DNA from: Eretmocerus hayati
Lineage: Eukaryota; Arthropoda; Insecta; Hymenoptera; Aphelinidae
Reading direction: 5' to 3'
Assembly (NCBI GenBank): GCA_029851415.1
Contig: CM056743.1
Location: forward strand, 22,172,905 to 22,236,904
Length of the DNA stretch: 64,000 bases
The position numbers and the translations under genes are program-made. Each line of letters starts with the position of its first letter. Position 1 is the first letter of the stretch. Shown in pieces: positions 1 to 11,408 of this stretch. A model generated the notes under the pieces. The model was not told the DNA's origin. It searched no databases and saw only the letters and a program-made list of their open reading frames with translations.

Positions 1-2529
1 GAAGCTTCAGCTCATCATTATCTAGTCTGTCAATGACTCACTGTTGTTGGAATCAGTATATGAAGGACTTGATGCAGATCAGATTTGCTTTGATGTCTCA
101 ATATGTGCAGAAATCTTCCCTTGTAGTAAGACTTCAAATTGCGGTAATGTCGTTTTAAGAAGCTAAGGTAAGTTCTGAAGGAGCGATCAGAAATGTATAC
201 TTGGTTCAAGATTGAATTGTAAGGGATACCATCAATAATTTCAGGCAACGCTCTTGAGCTGCTGTGGTCCTTTACGCTGAATGAACTATTAGATATGTTA
301 TAGTTTATACTCTCAAACTTTATTCTACTGAAGAGATGTGTAAAAGTATCGGTGGGCCACAGTGCAGTACAGTAAATATCAAAATGCTGGTATAATTGAG
401 GCTAAGGCAATTTGTTAGGTGATTATTTGATGAACCAACAGAGTTGAGTAAATGCAAAATCTCCAACTGGCATTGATAGCATGAATTATTTTTTACAGAT
501 ACATCAAGTGATCAATCAGAGTCAACCTAACAATCTAAAGTTGAAATTGGGACCAACTCCTTGCGACTCGACAGAGTACAGCCAGTGTAGACTGTACCTG
601 TCTCGATGGAATTTTCACTTGGTGTACTGGTGAGCATATGGAACGTTTTGGCAGCAGAAATTTCTTGTATAGATTCCATCTTCATTCAGTCAATACGAGT
701 CAGGAGGTAGGATGATGGTTTCTCATGAACGTCCTGATTCTTTTCCTAGGCCAACTCAGTCCTACCTTGTGCTAACTGTTCATGAGGTAGAACTATATAT
801 TGTGCATACAATTTTGTTTCAGACAAATGAACGAGCCACGGCTAACAATTACTTACAGAGCATGCAAACTCGAAGTCTGATCTAAAGAGGAAATTATCAG
901 ATATGAAGTCAGACATACTGGCAAAATCAAAGAGGCTTATTTTGAATCAAAACATGTTAGGCGTTGTCCAGAGGAGTCCGTTTTTGTTGAGTGTTTTCAG
1001 CTGCTATGCAGAATAAATTATACTTTGCACCGTAAGTTTGATTCAACAGCATCTTTGAAATAACAAGCAATGATTGACCTGGTAAAATTTCTCGTTTTGA
1101 CACTCGTTTGACTTGATTATTCTTTTCCAGTTACGAAAATCCATACTAGCACGTCACGGATGACGTGTGGTTTTTTCACTAGCGGTCAGTCAGTATCAAG
1201 CTTATTCTCGGTGCCCTGTCGGAAGCTTAACCGGTTCTCCAATCAGAACAAGCCAATAGAGGACATACTTGGCGTTTCGTGCTACGATGAAACTCGAATT
1301 TGTTAAATGTTCGAATTAGGTCTACTGTCCAATGTTGTGTATTTTTCCATCGTTCGTGGACGCACAACTGCAAATATTGAATAAATTCCTACATATTTTC
1401 TAAATCACGCTCGGAAAATTACTTTGTGATGTTTGTGTATTTTTCCCCAATACAGGAGTACGAAATCTTCTCATTTGATAACATATAATTCCTCCTCAAT
1501 TTCTTTTCTTTATAAAAAGAGTATCATAAAATCTCATTCGCGAATCCAAAAAAATGCAGCTTCTTCGAGAATTTGATTTGACTTTATCAAATTATCATAC
1601 AATCATATTTGGGAAACTTCATGACTTGTCCTAATTTCATCTCATTTTTTCTACTGAATTATCCTCGAGTCAAAGGAACTATCTAAAATTGTTATAATGT
1701 TAACGTAAACCCCCTATGAAAATTCACACGACTTTACTGGCTTTATTACTTTGGGAGCGATGAAATCTCTAATTCTCACAAATTCAAAACTCTGTGCTGA
1801 TAAAGCAAAATACGGTTGCTCGTGTATTCGATTGGAGTTTGGTGGAAGCTTTTTCATTTGGCATTATCAATCAACCGAATACTGCAATCTCTCCCTCAAA
1901 TGTGAATCCAAAAAGATCTCGTGACTTTTCAAATAACTTGCTCGTCACTGCATGGCAAAAGAGAACCAAAGCGAACTCGAATGAAAGCGCCAACAAAATC
2001 ATTTTCTACCTTACCTCCTCGGGTGATAAAAAGTAAACAAACATTCTTTAACCTATTTCCGAAAAACCGGAAGTGACGTCATCGGGGATGCGAGTATTCT
2101 CCGCGTTCTGGAAAAAATTCCTTGTCGCCAAGTGTACCTTGTTCATTTTTATACTTTTTACGAATTTCCTTACATCGTCATTGAAAATACTGCATTGTAT
2201 ATCACTCCCTTCATGATCACTCAACAGAAATTTGAACACTGTGAATTCACTGTCATCTTCCCTTTTCCTGAACTCAGACTTGCCAAATATTCCGTCAACA
2301 TACGCAACTACAGTTCTGTAAGATCAATGTCGTCATCATCTCTAATCATAGTGATACATATCGGTAAACTGATTTACTAACGTTGTTTTATCTCCAATTT
2401 TGACTCTATCCTTCAAATAATCGTTATTTGACAACTAAATTCCTTTAAGATTTTTGAGTACTGGCACAGCACTACGATTCCGGGAGTTGCTCATATTGAC
2501 TGTAAAATTCAAAAATACCCACACAAATA
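1..2529. other. No recognisable gene
   Basis: I see no ORF with family features, no long inverted repeat and no LTR here. Short ORFs of 60-80 codons on both strands look random. A small palindrome built on CACGTCA/TGACGTG lies at about 1149-1166. The segment is AT-rich intergenic or intronic DNA; it may hold introns of the zinc-finger gene that follows on the minus strand. Confidence 0.5.
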
Positions 2530-2908
2530 TCATTGCTTTTTTTCATTTTTATGCAATGAAGTATGATTCGTTAAATGGTCTTTCCTAACGAAATATCTCT
2601 TACAATCCTGGCATCTGTGTTCTGGGTCTTTGTGATTGAGCTTGTGTCTGACTAGATTTGATTTGGTTTTGAAGGAGAGTTTACATGACGAACAAGAGAA
2701 ATGCTTCTCATTCAAATGAGTCTTCAAATGTTTCTCAAAAAATTTGTATAGAACAATGATTCCACATTTATGACAGCTTTTGTATCTCTGAATTTCACTC
2801 TTGTGTTTCATCATCAAATGTTTTCTCAAAAAATGTGAATCGATAAATTTCACTCCACAAAAACCACATCTCACTGTTTTATCGATATCAACAGTCTCTC
2901 CAATCTCT
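2530..2908 (-). CDS. C2H2 zinc-finger protein, 3' coding exon
   Basis: This exon encodes about 126 residues with four C2H2 zinc fingers. The fingers read C-G-F-C ... H-x4-H, C-H-K-C ... H-x3-H, C-S-S-C ... H-x4-H and C-Q-D-C ... H-x3-H. The order is typical of a DNA-binding transcription-factor type protein acting in the nucleus. A good acceptor (T-rich tract then CGTAG) ends at 2909 on the minus strand, and the reading frame is open from there to a stop at 2530. There is no ATG in the right place, so the gene should have upstream exons at higher coordinates, which I could not find. C2H2 proteins are common and the partner gene or target is unknown. It could also be an isolated pseudogene fragment, but there are no internal stops and all metal-binding residues are intact. 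Confidence 0.7.
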
Positions 2909-3172
2909 CTACGAAAAAAAGATCAAGAAACGAATCATTAATTGTATTATCTATATTTTGATATTTCCAATGAATCGAAATTACTTTTCTTTAACCATCT
3001 CTTCAAATTCCAACTCCAGGGCGCTTACGACAAATTTTATCACTGCTAAAAGACATGATTTTGATTCTCTATTGTGTTATGTACAATATTCGTAATTTTC
3101 AATTGATAATCTAGATATAATGTTCCACTCTTTCGAAAGCTTCGATCAATATATCCATTATCAAAACAAAAT

Positions 3173-3580
3173 TCAATGATCGCTGATACTCTCTGTTTCA
3201 TTCATGTGACTCAAAGCAAGCCGATCACCGTTTTCAACAAAATCTTCCGTGAAAAATTTCTTGAATCGTTCCCAAATTTCATTACCTTGAATTTTCTCAG
3301 CAAGAAGAAATCAAGCGAAAAATTTCCTCAATTGATATGGTGACATGATCGTACAAGCCTCTTCAAAAATTACATAGACTTTCTCATCTGTATCTATCAA
3401 TCCCAGAGCCATTGCTGCTTCTCTGAAAGACTTGTGAATGATACCATCGACTGTCAACAGATCTTTGTAAGAAGTTGCACCTTTCTTGCGATTCAGAATC
3501 AGTTTCAAAAAAAATATTTTACTATCTTTCGGAGATACCACAGATATTCCACCAATTGTTTGAAATCTTTGCGACCTCAC
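3173..3580 (-). pseudogene. Helitron helicase (Pif1-like) fragment
   Basis: Read on the minus strand, the segment matches the part of Helitron Rep/helicase proteins just before the helicase core. The cues are the P-K-D-S-K-I-F-F-L-K-L-I-L run, then R-K-K-G-A-T-S-Y-K-D-L, T-V-D-G-I-I-H, F-R-E-A-A-M-A-L-G-L, and P-Y-Q-L-R-K-F-F. Helitrons are rolling-circle transposons, and this ORF would supply replication initiation and unwinding. The frame is broken by an in-frame TGA just after the Q-L-R-K-F-F-A stretch but continues for another 40 or so codons (a W-E-R-F-K-K-F-F segment and following acidic residues), as expected for the family. No Walker A motif or Rep HUH motif is present, so this is a short, dead remnant. 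The family match is from memory of Helitron proteins. Confidence 0.65.
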
Positions 3581-3760
3581 CCGCGAAAGGAAAAGCGATG
3601 AAACATAGATTAATGAAAATGATGAAAATAGTCATTTCGTGAGTACTAGGCAGTAAATTTCAATGATTTAGAACAAGAATGACACATTTTGTGCAACCAT
3701 TGTTAGAAAATGTTTTAAATCCATTTCAATGCCTTATTCATAATCAATGTGAGAAGTTCA

Positions 3761-4510
3761 CGAGTATATATGTGTCGCTGAAAGAACTCAATCCGATACA
3801 AATCTACTCAATGATGATGTCAGATATGTTGCTGAGAAAACTTTATCTCAGGGAATTCCCAAGATTATCCTACTTTCAGGCGAATAATTCATCCAAGCTT
3901 GCAAGTTCCAATTCCATGATGGATGGAATAGAAATCTTTGCTCAGTGCATGTTCTGATTCTATGCTTGATAGATCAAAACAATGTAACCCTAGATGTTGA
4001 CGAGTATTGATGTGTTGCTGAAACAACTGCATCTGAAATAAATCTGCTCAAGTTGTACCATTAAATAATGATGATTATGTCTGATATGTTGCTGAGAAAA
4101 CTTTATCTCAAAGATTAGACTACTTTCGAGCGAATGGTCCATCCAAGCGTGCAAGTGTCAATTCCATGATGGATGGATTAGAAATCTTTGCTCAAGATGT
4201 GCCATCAGAAGCTAAGGAGTGGCTGTTTTAATTTAATGCTTGATGTATCAAAACAAATTGCTCAAGATTTAACCCTTATAGTTGACAAGTATTGATTTGT
4301 GACTTAATCTGAAACAAATCTGCTCAAGTTGTATCACCTAAGAATGATGATGTCTGATATGTTGCTGTGAAAACTCTATCTCAGAGATTAGACTACTTTC
4401 CAGCGAATAATCCACCCAAGTGTGTAAGTTACAATTCTATGATGAATGGATTAGAAATCTTTCCTCAAGATGTGGCATCAAGATCATGAGGAGTGTATGT
4501 TTTGATTCTA
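3761..4510. repeat. Three-unit diverged tandem repeat
   Basis: Three units begin near 3761, 4001 and 4284. Each contains a GATGTC(A/T)GATATGTTGCTG block, an ACTTTATCTCA(G/A) block, a CCATGATGGATGGA-like block and a GAAATCTTTGCTCA block in the same order. Units are about 240-285 bp long and have diverged by substitutions and small indels. The ORF in the first unit (3679-3957) is not kept in the others, so the repeat is not protein-coding. Confidence 0.8.
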
Positions 4511-5275
4511 CGCTCGATAGTTTAGCCACTGCTGAAGAATCCTACAGTTCAGAAATAATAGTCTATATCCAAGCGTAATTAGCCAAACCTACTTTGTGTG
4601 TGCCTATATTTCAATATTCGAATGGTATTAATGAAATGTATCATTCTTGTACTGATTTACTGAAACTCATCACATGGTTTCTGAAGTACCAGTTTGGATT
4701 CATTTTCCAACATCTATAACTTTTGGAGGTTATGGGTCGTCTAGGGAAATCTAGTAATAACCCAATCGTGTAGAAACACAGCACCCACCTTCGCGAAAAA
4801 CGTCGAGTTTCTAGGTACCCCCACCCTCGTCAAAAACCCCAGGAATTGTGGTGTTTCCAGCACGAATGATATAAAAAATGGTTGTCGATGAGTATAACGG
4901 AAAGAGACTCAATTCTGGGAATGGAATTCGATCAAACCAGTGCAACAACATCTTTATCAACCATCACACTGCACTATTTACGATGCATCCATGTGAAAAG
5001 TCTCTAAAAGTGACGAAAACGTAATAGACTAATTCCACCTTATTGTTCTCAGAGGATTAAAATGTTTCAAAAATGGTGGGCACAACGTTTTTTTCACATT
5101 TTAGAGGTACCAAAACACTATAGAATTGGTTTCAAAAGCGACGGGGAGGAAAAAAATTTTTTTTCTCATATGGTCCGAAAGTTAAATTTTTGGTAGATTT
5201 CCTCATATCAGCGCTCATTTCTTTCACTTTGTTACACCATCGGCCTAGCCTTTTCGTGAAAAGGCTGGATCGTTC
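4511..5275. other. No recognisable gene
   Basis: I see no coding, RNA or transposon signature here. Near its end (about 5240-5300) there is a small hairpin of GGCCTAGCC / GGCCAAGCC motifs that belongs to or duplicates the tip of the following inverted-repeat element. Confidence 0.4.
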
Positions 5276-6038
5276 AGCCTTTTCATGAAACGGCCAAGCC
5301 AAGCTAGGCCCTTGGTGTATAGATAGGCAGACTCGTCAGAATCGCTATCGAGCAAAGTCAGTATCGCAGCCAAAGCTGTCGAATTGATTGAACTTTTTAC
5401 ATTCATATTAAATTAAATAATCCAATAGTAATTGATTGATGCAATCGGCTTGCTCAGATAGGACCTTTAAAAGCTAGTCAATTAAAATTGAAATGAAAAT
5501 ATAATATTGCTCGGGGTGTGTGAATAAACTTACTCTGATCTCACTCAGGACAAAGCTACATCGAGTATTGAATAAAATTGATGATTAATCAATTCATGGG
5601 AAAATTTCCATCTTCTATTAATCATTCCGTGATTTGAAAGAATTCAATTCTGACTCTAGGCGTCACAATCGAGCCTACCTTGTACTAGTAAGAATAGACA
5701 TAATTGATCAACTAATAGATATATAGCACTCTCTTCAATTTGGAATAAATGTAGTTCTGGTACATGAAACCAGAGTAAGTTGTTTTTCAGACAACCCGAG
5801 CAACAATATACATTTTCATTCCAGTTTTAATTGGCTAACCTTTTAAAGCCTCATCTCAGCAAGCCGATTGCATAGATCAATAATATTATTAGATTATCTA
5901 ATTTAATATGATTGTAAGAAGTCCAATCAATTCGACAGCTTTGACGACGATACTGGCTTTGCTCGACAGCGATACTGATAGCTCTGCCTATTTGTACACC
6001 ATGGACCTAGCCCAGCTTGGCCTTTTTATGAAGAGCCT
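5276..6038. mobile_element. Non-coding long-TIR (foldback) element
   Basis: The left arm (5276 to about 5520) is repeated in inverted orientation at about 5790-6038. Matching blocks in order from the tip are TTCAT(G/A)AAA, GGCCAAGC, CTGTCGAATTGATTG, the ATTAAATTA block, CAATCGGCTTGCT, and TTGCTCGGG at the inner edge. The arms are roughly 245 bp and perhaps 80-85% alike by eye, with a 270-bp AT-rich spacer. No ORF lies inside, so this is a non-autonomous DNA element. I could not fix a target-site duplication. Confidence 0.75.
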
Positions 6039-6300
6039 AGGATTTTCAAGAATAGATTGATTTTGCCAAGAACCTGTGACATATATACATCAATGCTCGC
6101 ATTGACGGAAATGTATTTTATGAGGAAAATTCTGAGATTGTTGCAGAAATCAAGGTGCACGCGTTATCACTCGCTTCTTAGGCCATAATCTAACCTTGGG
6201 CCCAATCAATGCCTGAACTTGTCCTCATTGCACTTTTCACTTCGAGCATTGCAGATCATGCAAATAATGAGGTGTACTTAATTTGATGCATTTTGAATGT

Positions 6301-6335
6301 TATAAATAGGCACGCATCTGAAGTTGAACGTCAGT
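6301..6335 (+). promoter_or_regulatory. Core promoter of the serine protease gene
   Basis: A TATA box (TATAAATA) lies at 6301-6308, and an arthropod initiator TCAGT lies at 6331-6335. The T of TATA to the initiator A is 32 bp, the classical spacing. The ATG follows 10 bp after the initiator, so the 5' UTR would be about a dozen bases, short but common in highly expressed insect digestive protease genes. Confidence 0.75.
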
Positions 6336-6344
6336 CTCTCCGAA

Positions 6345-9300
6345 ATGATCTCTACTAGCGGTGTCTTTCTCTGTTTCTTGGCTGTTGCCAACTCGAGTAA
6401 GTATAGACTAAATGAAAATTCAACTTCTTCACCAAAAATGATATTTTATTTTGATAAATGATCCCTCTTCCCATCTTTCTATGATCTGCAAATTTTAGAG
6501 AGCACAGCTTTGTCGAATATAATAATTATGTCAGATGTTTGCTTTCAATAAAACTGACTCATGAGACAAATAACGAGGCTCGAACACGTTATTATTGAAA
6601 GCGACCGTGGCTCAGTTGGTTAGGTACCCAAACCTAGCAAGCAGAAACACGGCGCTAGAGAGGGCGCGGGTTCGAATCCCGGCCGGGTCAACTTGGAATT
6701 TTTCTGACGAAATTTTCCAAGCTATTCCCAGTCGGAATGAGAATCCTGTGCCCAAAATACACATCTTACACACTTTGAAATACATAAACAACACAAACAA
6801 CGAAAATTCAAGAATGCCACCATACCAACTACCGTCTACCAAAAACCATTTGTGTAATAGCTAAAGTCACATCTGCCATCTGGTACAGAGAAATATAGCC
6901 AAGAAAGTTAGAAGAAGACGTTATTATTATCGGTCTGATTTGTGTCAGACGACCCGACATCAGGAATCCTTTTATCTGGGTGAATCTTAGGACAAACTTT
7001 AGCGCCTCTGTCTAGGTAAATCGAAGCAGCGGGTTTTAATGCGAGGAACTTGCTATGGAACCAAGTTTTTTTATTGGTGGTGAGAAGAACAATTTAGAAA
7101 TAACTCATCCCCATCAAAAGCAAGGCTTGAGTGGCTAAAAAATTGCACGAGGTGAAAATTTCTTGAGGTCTTCCCAGAAAAATGTTCAAGAACTTTTAAA
7201 CAATTTTCAGGAAATATTCAGTGGTTGTCGAGCAATCGCATAGTTGGAGGCCATGATGCGACTCCCGGACAGTTTCCGCATCAAATATCTATGCAAGTTG
7301 CCTTTCCACCCCTAATTCCTGTTCAACATTTTTGTGGTGGTAGTATCTTGAGCGATCGATGGATCCTCACAGCAGCGCACTGTGCGGAGGTGCACGAGCA
7401 ATTTCCATTCTTTGTTCAATTTTTCATCAAGGCTGGTAAACACAATCTCAGCCAAATCGAGCCTACCGAGCAGATCAGTTTCATCGAGTCTTACCACAAA
7501 CACGAGAAATATATTGGCAATGGGTGAGTATTCCCTATCGATATCCATATAGCCGGAAAATTATTGGCTTGAGTTTGTTTACAATGATTTTTAACCCTTG
7601 AAATTTGAAGTTAGAGAACAAGGGTAATTTGAGCGGTTCCAGACGATTTCTTTGATATTTTCGAGTCGATATTCATTGGGGATCGTCCATGTCTGTTTGA
7701 AGTCTCCTATTTGTGACTTACAAATTGTAAGTGCGGTCGAATTTTGGATTGAGGTTGGTGTGTTCTACAACTCGAGTAGTATTCCGTTCACGTTTCATGT
7801 TGTGAGGGCAGTCTTATCAATGAAATAAAAAGTTTTAGGACAAGTCTGTTTCCGAAAACAATTCCTAACATTTTGGTGATTTCATTTTGATAACATGTTA
7901 CACCTAGGGAAATGATCTATATCTTGTTGTATTCGTTGTCGCAAGGCAAAAAATGGATTGTTCAAAAATTCTCAACAATGATGTCAAGTTTTTGAGTATT
8001 TCATTTCAATGTTCTATAATCTTCGTATAATCTCTGAAATTATATTGGTGGAGTAGTTGTTTCCTCATTACTTGGAGTTCATATCAAAATTTAGGTAATT
8101 CTGTGATTTGCACCGATAAAAAATTCCGAAAGATAGATGTACTGTACAATGAAGTAAAATCAGTAGCTCATTGAGGAAGAACGACAAAGCAATCCTTTGA
8201 ATCATATGGAGTGATTGAGTTCCTTTCCGCATAATTATCAAATAAGTGAATCCCCATATCGTTAGAGGTGAAATTAAAAAATAGTTCCTCAAAATAGTCT
8301 TGAAAAAGGATACAAACTGATCTCAGTATTTTGATGGTCGACTATTTTGATCCTACTCAAAGTGGAATTACTCATTAAATACAAATTCACCTTTTTACAG
8401 CCAAGTAGGTCCTTACGACATAGCCTTGTTGAAACTACGAACTCCTCTGACGTTGAATGACCGAGTGGCAGTAGCCCAATTACCTGAAAAGGATAGTGAA
8501 CCTACTGGAGATGTTGATGCATCAGGTTGGGGTACAATTTCCAACGACACGAAAAAGCAGACAATGCCTGACACACTGCAAACAGTCACAGTCCCCATTG
8601 TCGAGCGCAAACAGTGCAATGCTGCTATAAAGAAGCTTGAGGCAGACGAAGGCGAGACAGTTGATGACGAAAAAGATCTCGTAGATGAGACAAATATTTG
8701 CACGGGACCATTATCTGGTGGCATCTCTGTTTGTAGTGTGAGTTTATTTGTATACAATTCATATGATAAGATTCTTAATCGATATGAAGACTGTAGAACT
8801 TCGATATATGATGATGGAATGACGATTGGTCATGTGCGAAACAAAAGTTGAGGTATTTTCCCAAAGATTTATTGGTGTCAAGATTTCTCTGTCAGTTGTG
8901 AAGATTATTTACAAGAATATTCGAATCACATCTTAGAACTCTCTTTCATGCTAGAATTGATTTCGGGATGCCATATTTTACTTGAGATTACTGAATTCAG
9001 AAGTTTTAGCAATAGTGAAATAAGAGATTCAGAACCCGGTTTCAAAATCAGACTGAAACAGAGAAAATATGAGTGATTCTCTCTGCGTAGTGAAATTCGG
9101 CCATGATTCATATCAATATTCATTACATGAATCTTAAAGGAACCATTGTGTCCATCAGAGCTTCTTTTTCGTCAAGAAGTAGCTTGTGTACCGAGAGGTA
9201 GTTGAAATTTGGAGTGTTTTTGAATAGTGTATATTGTTCCAACATCAATGAATACAACGCCCATATGATTGACACTACTGGAAGAAAATGATCAGGTTCT

Positions 9301-10535
9301 TGAACTTTTCGAAATCTACTCTCTAAATTTGGTTGCTTCCTACCCAATGTATCAACCCACATCTAGAAATGTTTTTGAAGTATCTCAAGTCATATATCTA
9401 AAGCCTGGCGTAATTTTGAGCTCTCTTCAGAATTCATGAATTTTCGTCATTTCAGGGTGACTCCGGTGGTCCTCTTTCTGTCAAGGGTAAAGATAACCAG
9501 ACTGAAGTGATTGGAGTTGCTTCTTGGGCAGGTGAGGATTAGTCGTCAATGAGTATTTTTGTAGATTTTCATGTTTCAAACTAGTAGTTCAATTGTAGTC
9601 TATGATCACTTTAGACATCAAACAAACATCATAAATTCACGAAAAACTCAGAGCTAGAGCTTTAAATTAGAATAGAATACGATATTATAGAATATTCATT
9701 TAACCCTATGATCAGATGGTCCACAATAATATTAACTTTGAGAATATGTGATTGAGGATCTGTATATTCATAACGGAGCTTTTTGAAGGTGATGCTCCAA
9801 ATTTCAAAAGGTCAAGATACATCAATACATTAATGAGATATCTGATTTGATGTTTGGATAAGTATTCCCCTGGAGCAAAAATTGTTCCATTTTGCAATCT
9901 CTGAAATAGTTATCTTTATGAGAAACCAAGTTTCACTCCATACTTTTGCCTGGATACACAAAAAGGAATTGTCATTACGATTCTCGGAACAAGTGAGCTA
10001 TTCCAAGTAAATTAAATTCTCGGTTGCAGCATCACATTTCTGAAAGCCTGCACGAACAAAAAAAGGTCCAACCTTGCGGGTCCTGGATCTTGACGAAACT
10101 TTGGGAATCGTCTTGTTTTGGCGAGAAATGAAGGTGCCCAAAAGGTTTTCGTCCAATGAGCCTCCTATCCTGAGATACATCTATGGAGATCAGCAATGGC
10201 AGTATATCTATATCTACGACTTCAACATGGGCCTTATGAACCATGCTAATCTCCATAACTGCATCTTAGAATAGGATGCCCATGGGACTGAATCTTTTGA
10301 GATACCTTCACTTCTCACAAAAAATAAGATAACTCCCAAAGTTTGGAACGAATCCAGGACCCGCAAGCTTGGACCACTCCTCGTAAGTGAATCCCGTTTT
10401 TATTACTATATACGTTAGTGTAACAAATAATTAATTATTTCAGTATTTCCTTGCGGACGTGAAGGTGCTCCTGCTGTGTTTGGCCGAGTTTCGTCATTTG
10501 TTGACTGGATCAATGACGTTATGGCCAAGAACTGA
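6345..10535 (+). CDS. Secreted chymotrypsin-like serine protease (S1 family), five exons
   Basis: Exons are 6345-6396, 7211-7523, 8401-8737, 9456-9531 and 10444-10535. All introns are GT-AG, the phases join cleanly, and the product is 289 residues. It starts with a hydrophobic signal peptide ([15 protein letters not shown]). Activation would be by trypsin-like cleavage at R before I-V-G-G. The catalytic triad is visible: His in T-A-A-H-C, Asp in D-I-A-L-L, Ser in G-D-S-G-G-P. The residue six before the catalytic Ser is Ser, as in chymotrypsin, not the Asp of trypsin, so cleavage after large hydrophobic residues is inferred. The C-terminus ends in the usual D-W-I helix. The enzyme would be secreted, most likely into the midgut for protein digestion, though a venom or haemolymph role cannot be excluded. 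The start is set by the promoter spacing and signal peptide. An acidic loop (about E-A-D-E-G-E to D-E-K-D) is longer than usual. Introns carry a SINE and a foldback element. Intact gene, high confidence in family. Confidence 0.93.
6597..6917 (+). mobile_element. tRNA-derived SINE in protease intron 1
   Basis: The left end is a tRNA-like head (about 6603-6690) with a polymerase III A box TGGCTCAGTTGG at 6608-6619 and a B box GGTTCGAATCC at 6669-6679, followed by CCGGCCGGGTCA. A body of about 230 bp follows. The whole unit is flanked by an 11-bp direct repeat ACGTTATTATT (6586-6596 and 6918-6928), which I read as a target-site duplication. The head is longer than a tRNA and its acceptor stem pairs only partly, so it is not a working tRNA gene. 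Confidence 0.82.
10065..10375. mobile_element. Foldback MITE in protease intron 4
   Basis: The left tip GGTCCAACCTTGCGGGTCCT is repeated inverted at the right tip (about 10356-10375, AGGACCCGCAAGCTTGGACC), with further inner matching (GGATC/TTGACGAAACTTTGGGA against its inverted partner). The inner TIR sequence (GGATCTTGA.GAA.CT..GGGAATC) resembles that of the element at 19745-20053, so the two are probably related families. Non-coding. Confidence 0.7.
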
Positions 10536-10537
10536 TC

Positions 10538-10543
10538 AATAAA
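10538..10543 (+). terminator. Poly(A) signal of the serine protease gene
   Basis: AATAAA lies three bases past the TGA stop (10533-10535). A second AT-rich cluster with AAATAAA lies at about 10600-10610. The 3' UTR is therefore likely short. Confidence 0.6.
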
Positions 10544-11403
10544 TATTGGTACACAATTTTTGAACCTCATGCCATGCATCAAACTTTTGTCTCATTTATT
10601 ATGATAAATAAAATTAATATCTTCAAATCCAACTTTTTGTGTCTGATTGATTTGGTACCTTCTCTCTCGTCAACAGCATTGAACAATAATTTTTAAATTG
10701 ATTCAATTCAATGATATTATCATGATACTGTATTTTACTTTACCCGCTGATGTTGTAAACAAGTCTAGCAGAAGAAAAAACTTTTAGCATATTCTAACTT
10801 ATTGGAGTAGATAGATTTTAATTGATAAAACAATGACCCCCTTCGATCAAGTGGATTGAGAATGAAATAGATTATCAATTAAAAATCATATGGAAAAGAA
10901 TAATCGAATTGTCAAAGAATTCCACATCGTTTAAATATCACGCAGTAGCGAGAGTTAACCATCTAAACCCAAATGTGCAACATCAAGCAAAAAGGTAGCT
11001 CATAAATCTTCCGAGTCTTCCATTTGTCGACTCTGTTCCCTCTAAAGCTACAAAATGCTCCCCATCAGCCAGCTTATGCTTACCACACTCACACTAAGCC
11101 ACACAGTTAACTCTAACCTTCCGAAATAGTGAGAAACAATACGGGGTTCCCACAGGGTGTTCCTCAAAGGTAGTGCTGCTCGTTAAACGGTGTTCCATCG
11201 AGCTGACCTCGGAAGTTTTTACGTTGCTTTTGGTTCAATTCAAATAGCTCACCAAAAAGCTGCATAGTGGCTTGATGGAGTGATTTATATCTTACGCAAC
11301 GGTATTTTGTATAGGTCCAATTCAGTACACATTTATGTTTCCCGCATGCTGCTGTTGTGCTATAACAAAAGACTTATCAAGGTAGCTCAGGTAGTTTTTA
11401 GAA
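10544..11403. other. No recognisable gene
   Basis: Intergenic DNA between the protease and the LTR element. I see no ORF of note, no inverted repeat and no tRNA-like motif. Confidence 0.4.
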
Positions 11404-11408
11404 ATGAC

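Noticed and set aside
6603..6690. A functional tRNA gene
   Set aside because: A and B boxes are good, but the acceptor stem pairs only in part, the distance between boxes is too long for a plain tRNA, and the unit continues into a body bounded by an 11-bp duplication, so it is a SINE head.
8413..8757. 114-codon minus-strand ORF opposite protease exon 3
   Set aside because: It is the antisense shadow of a well-supported exon.
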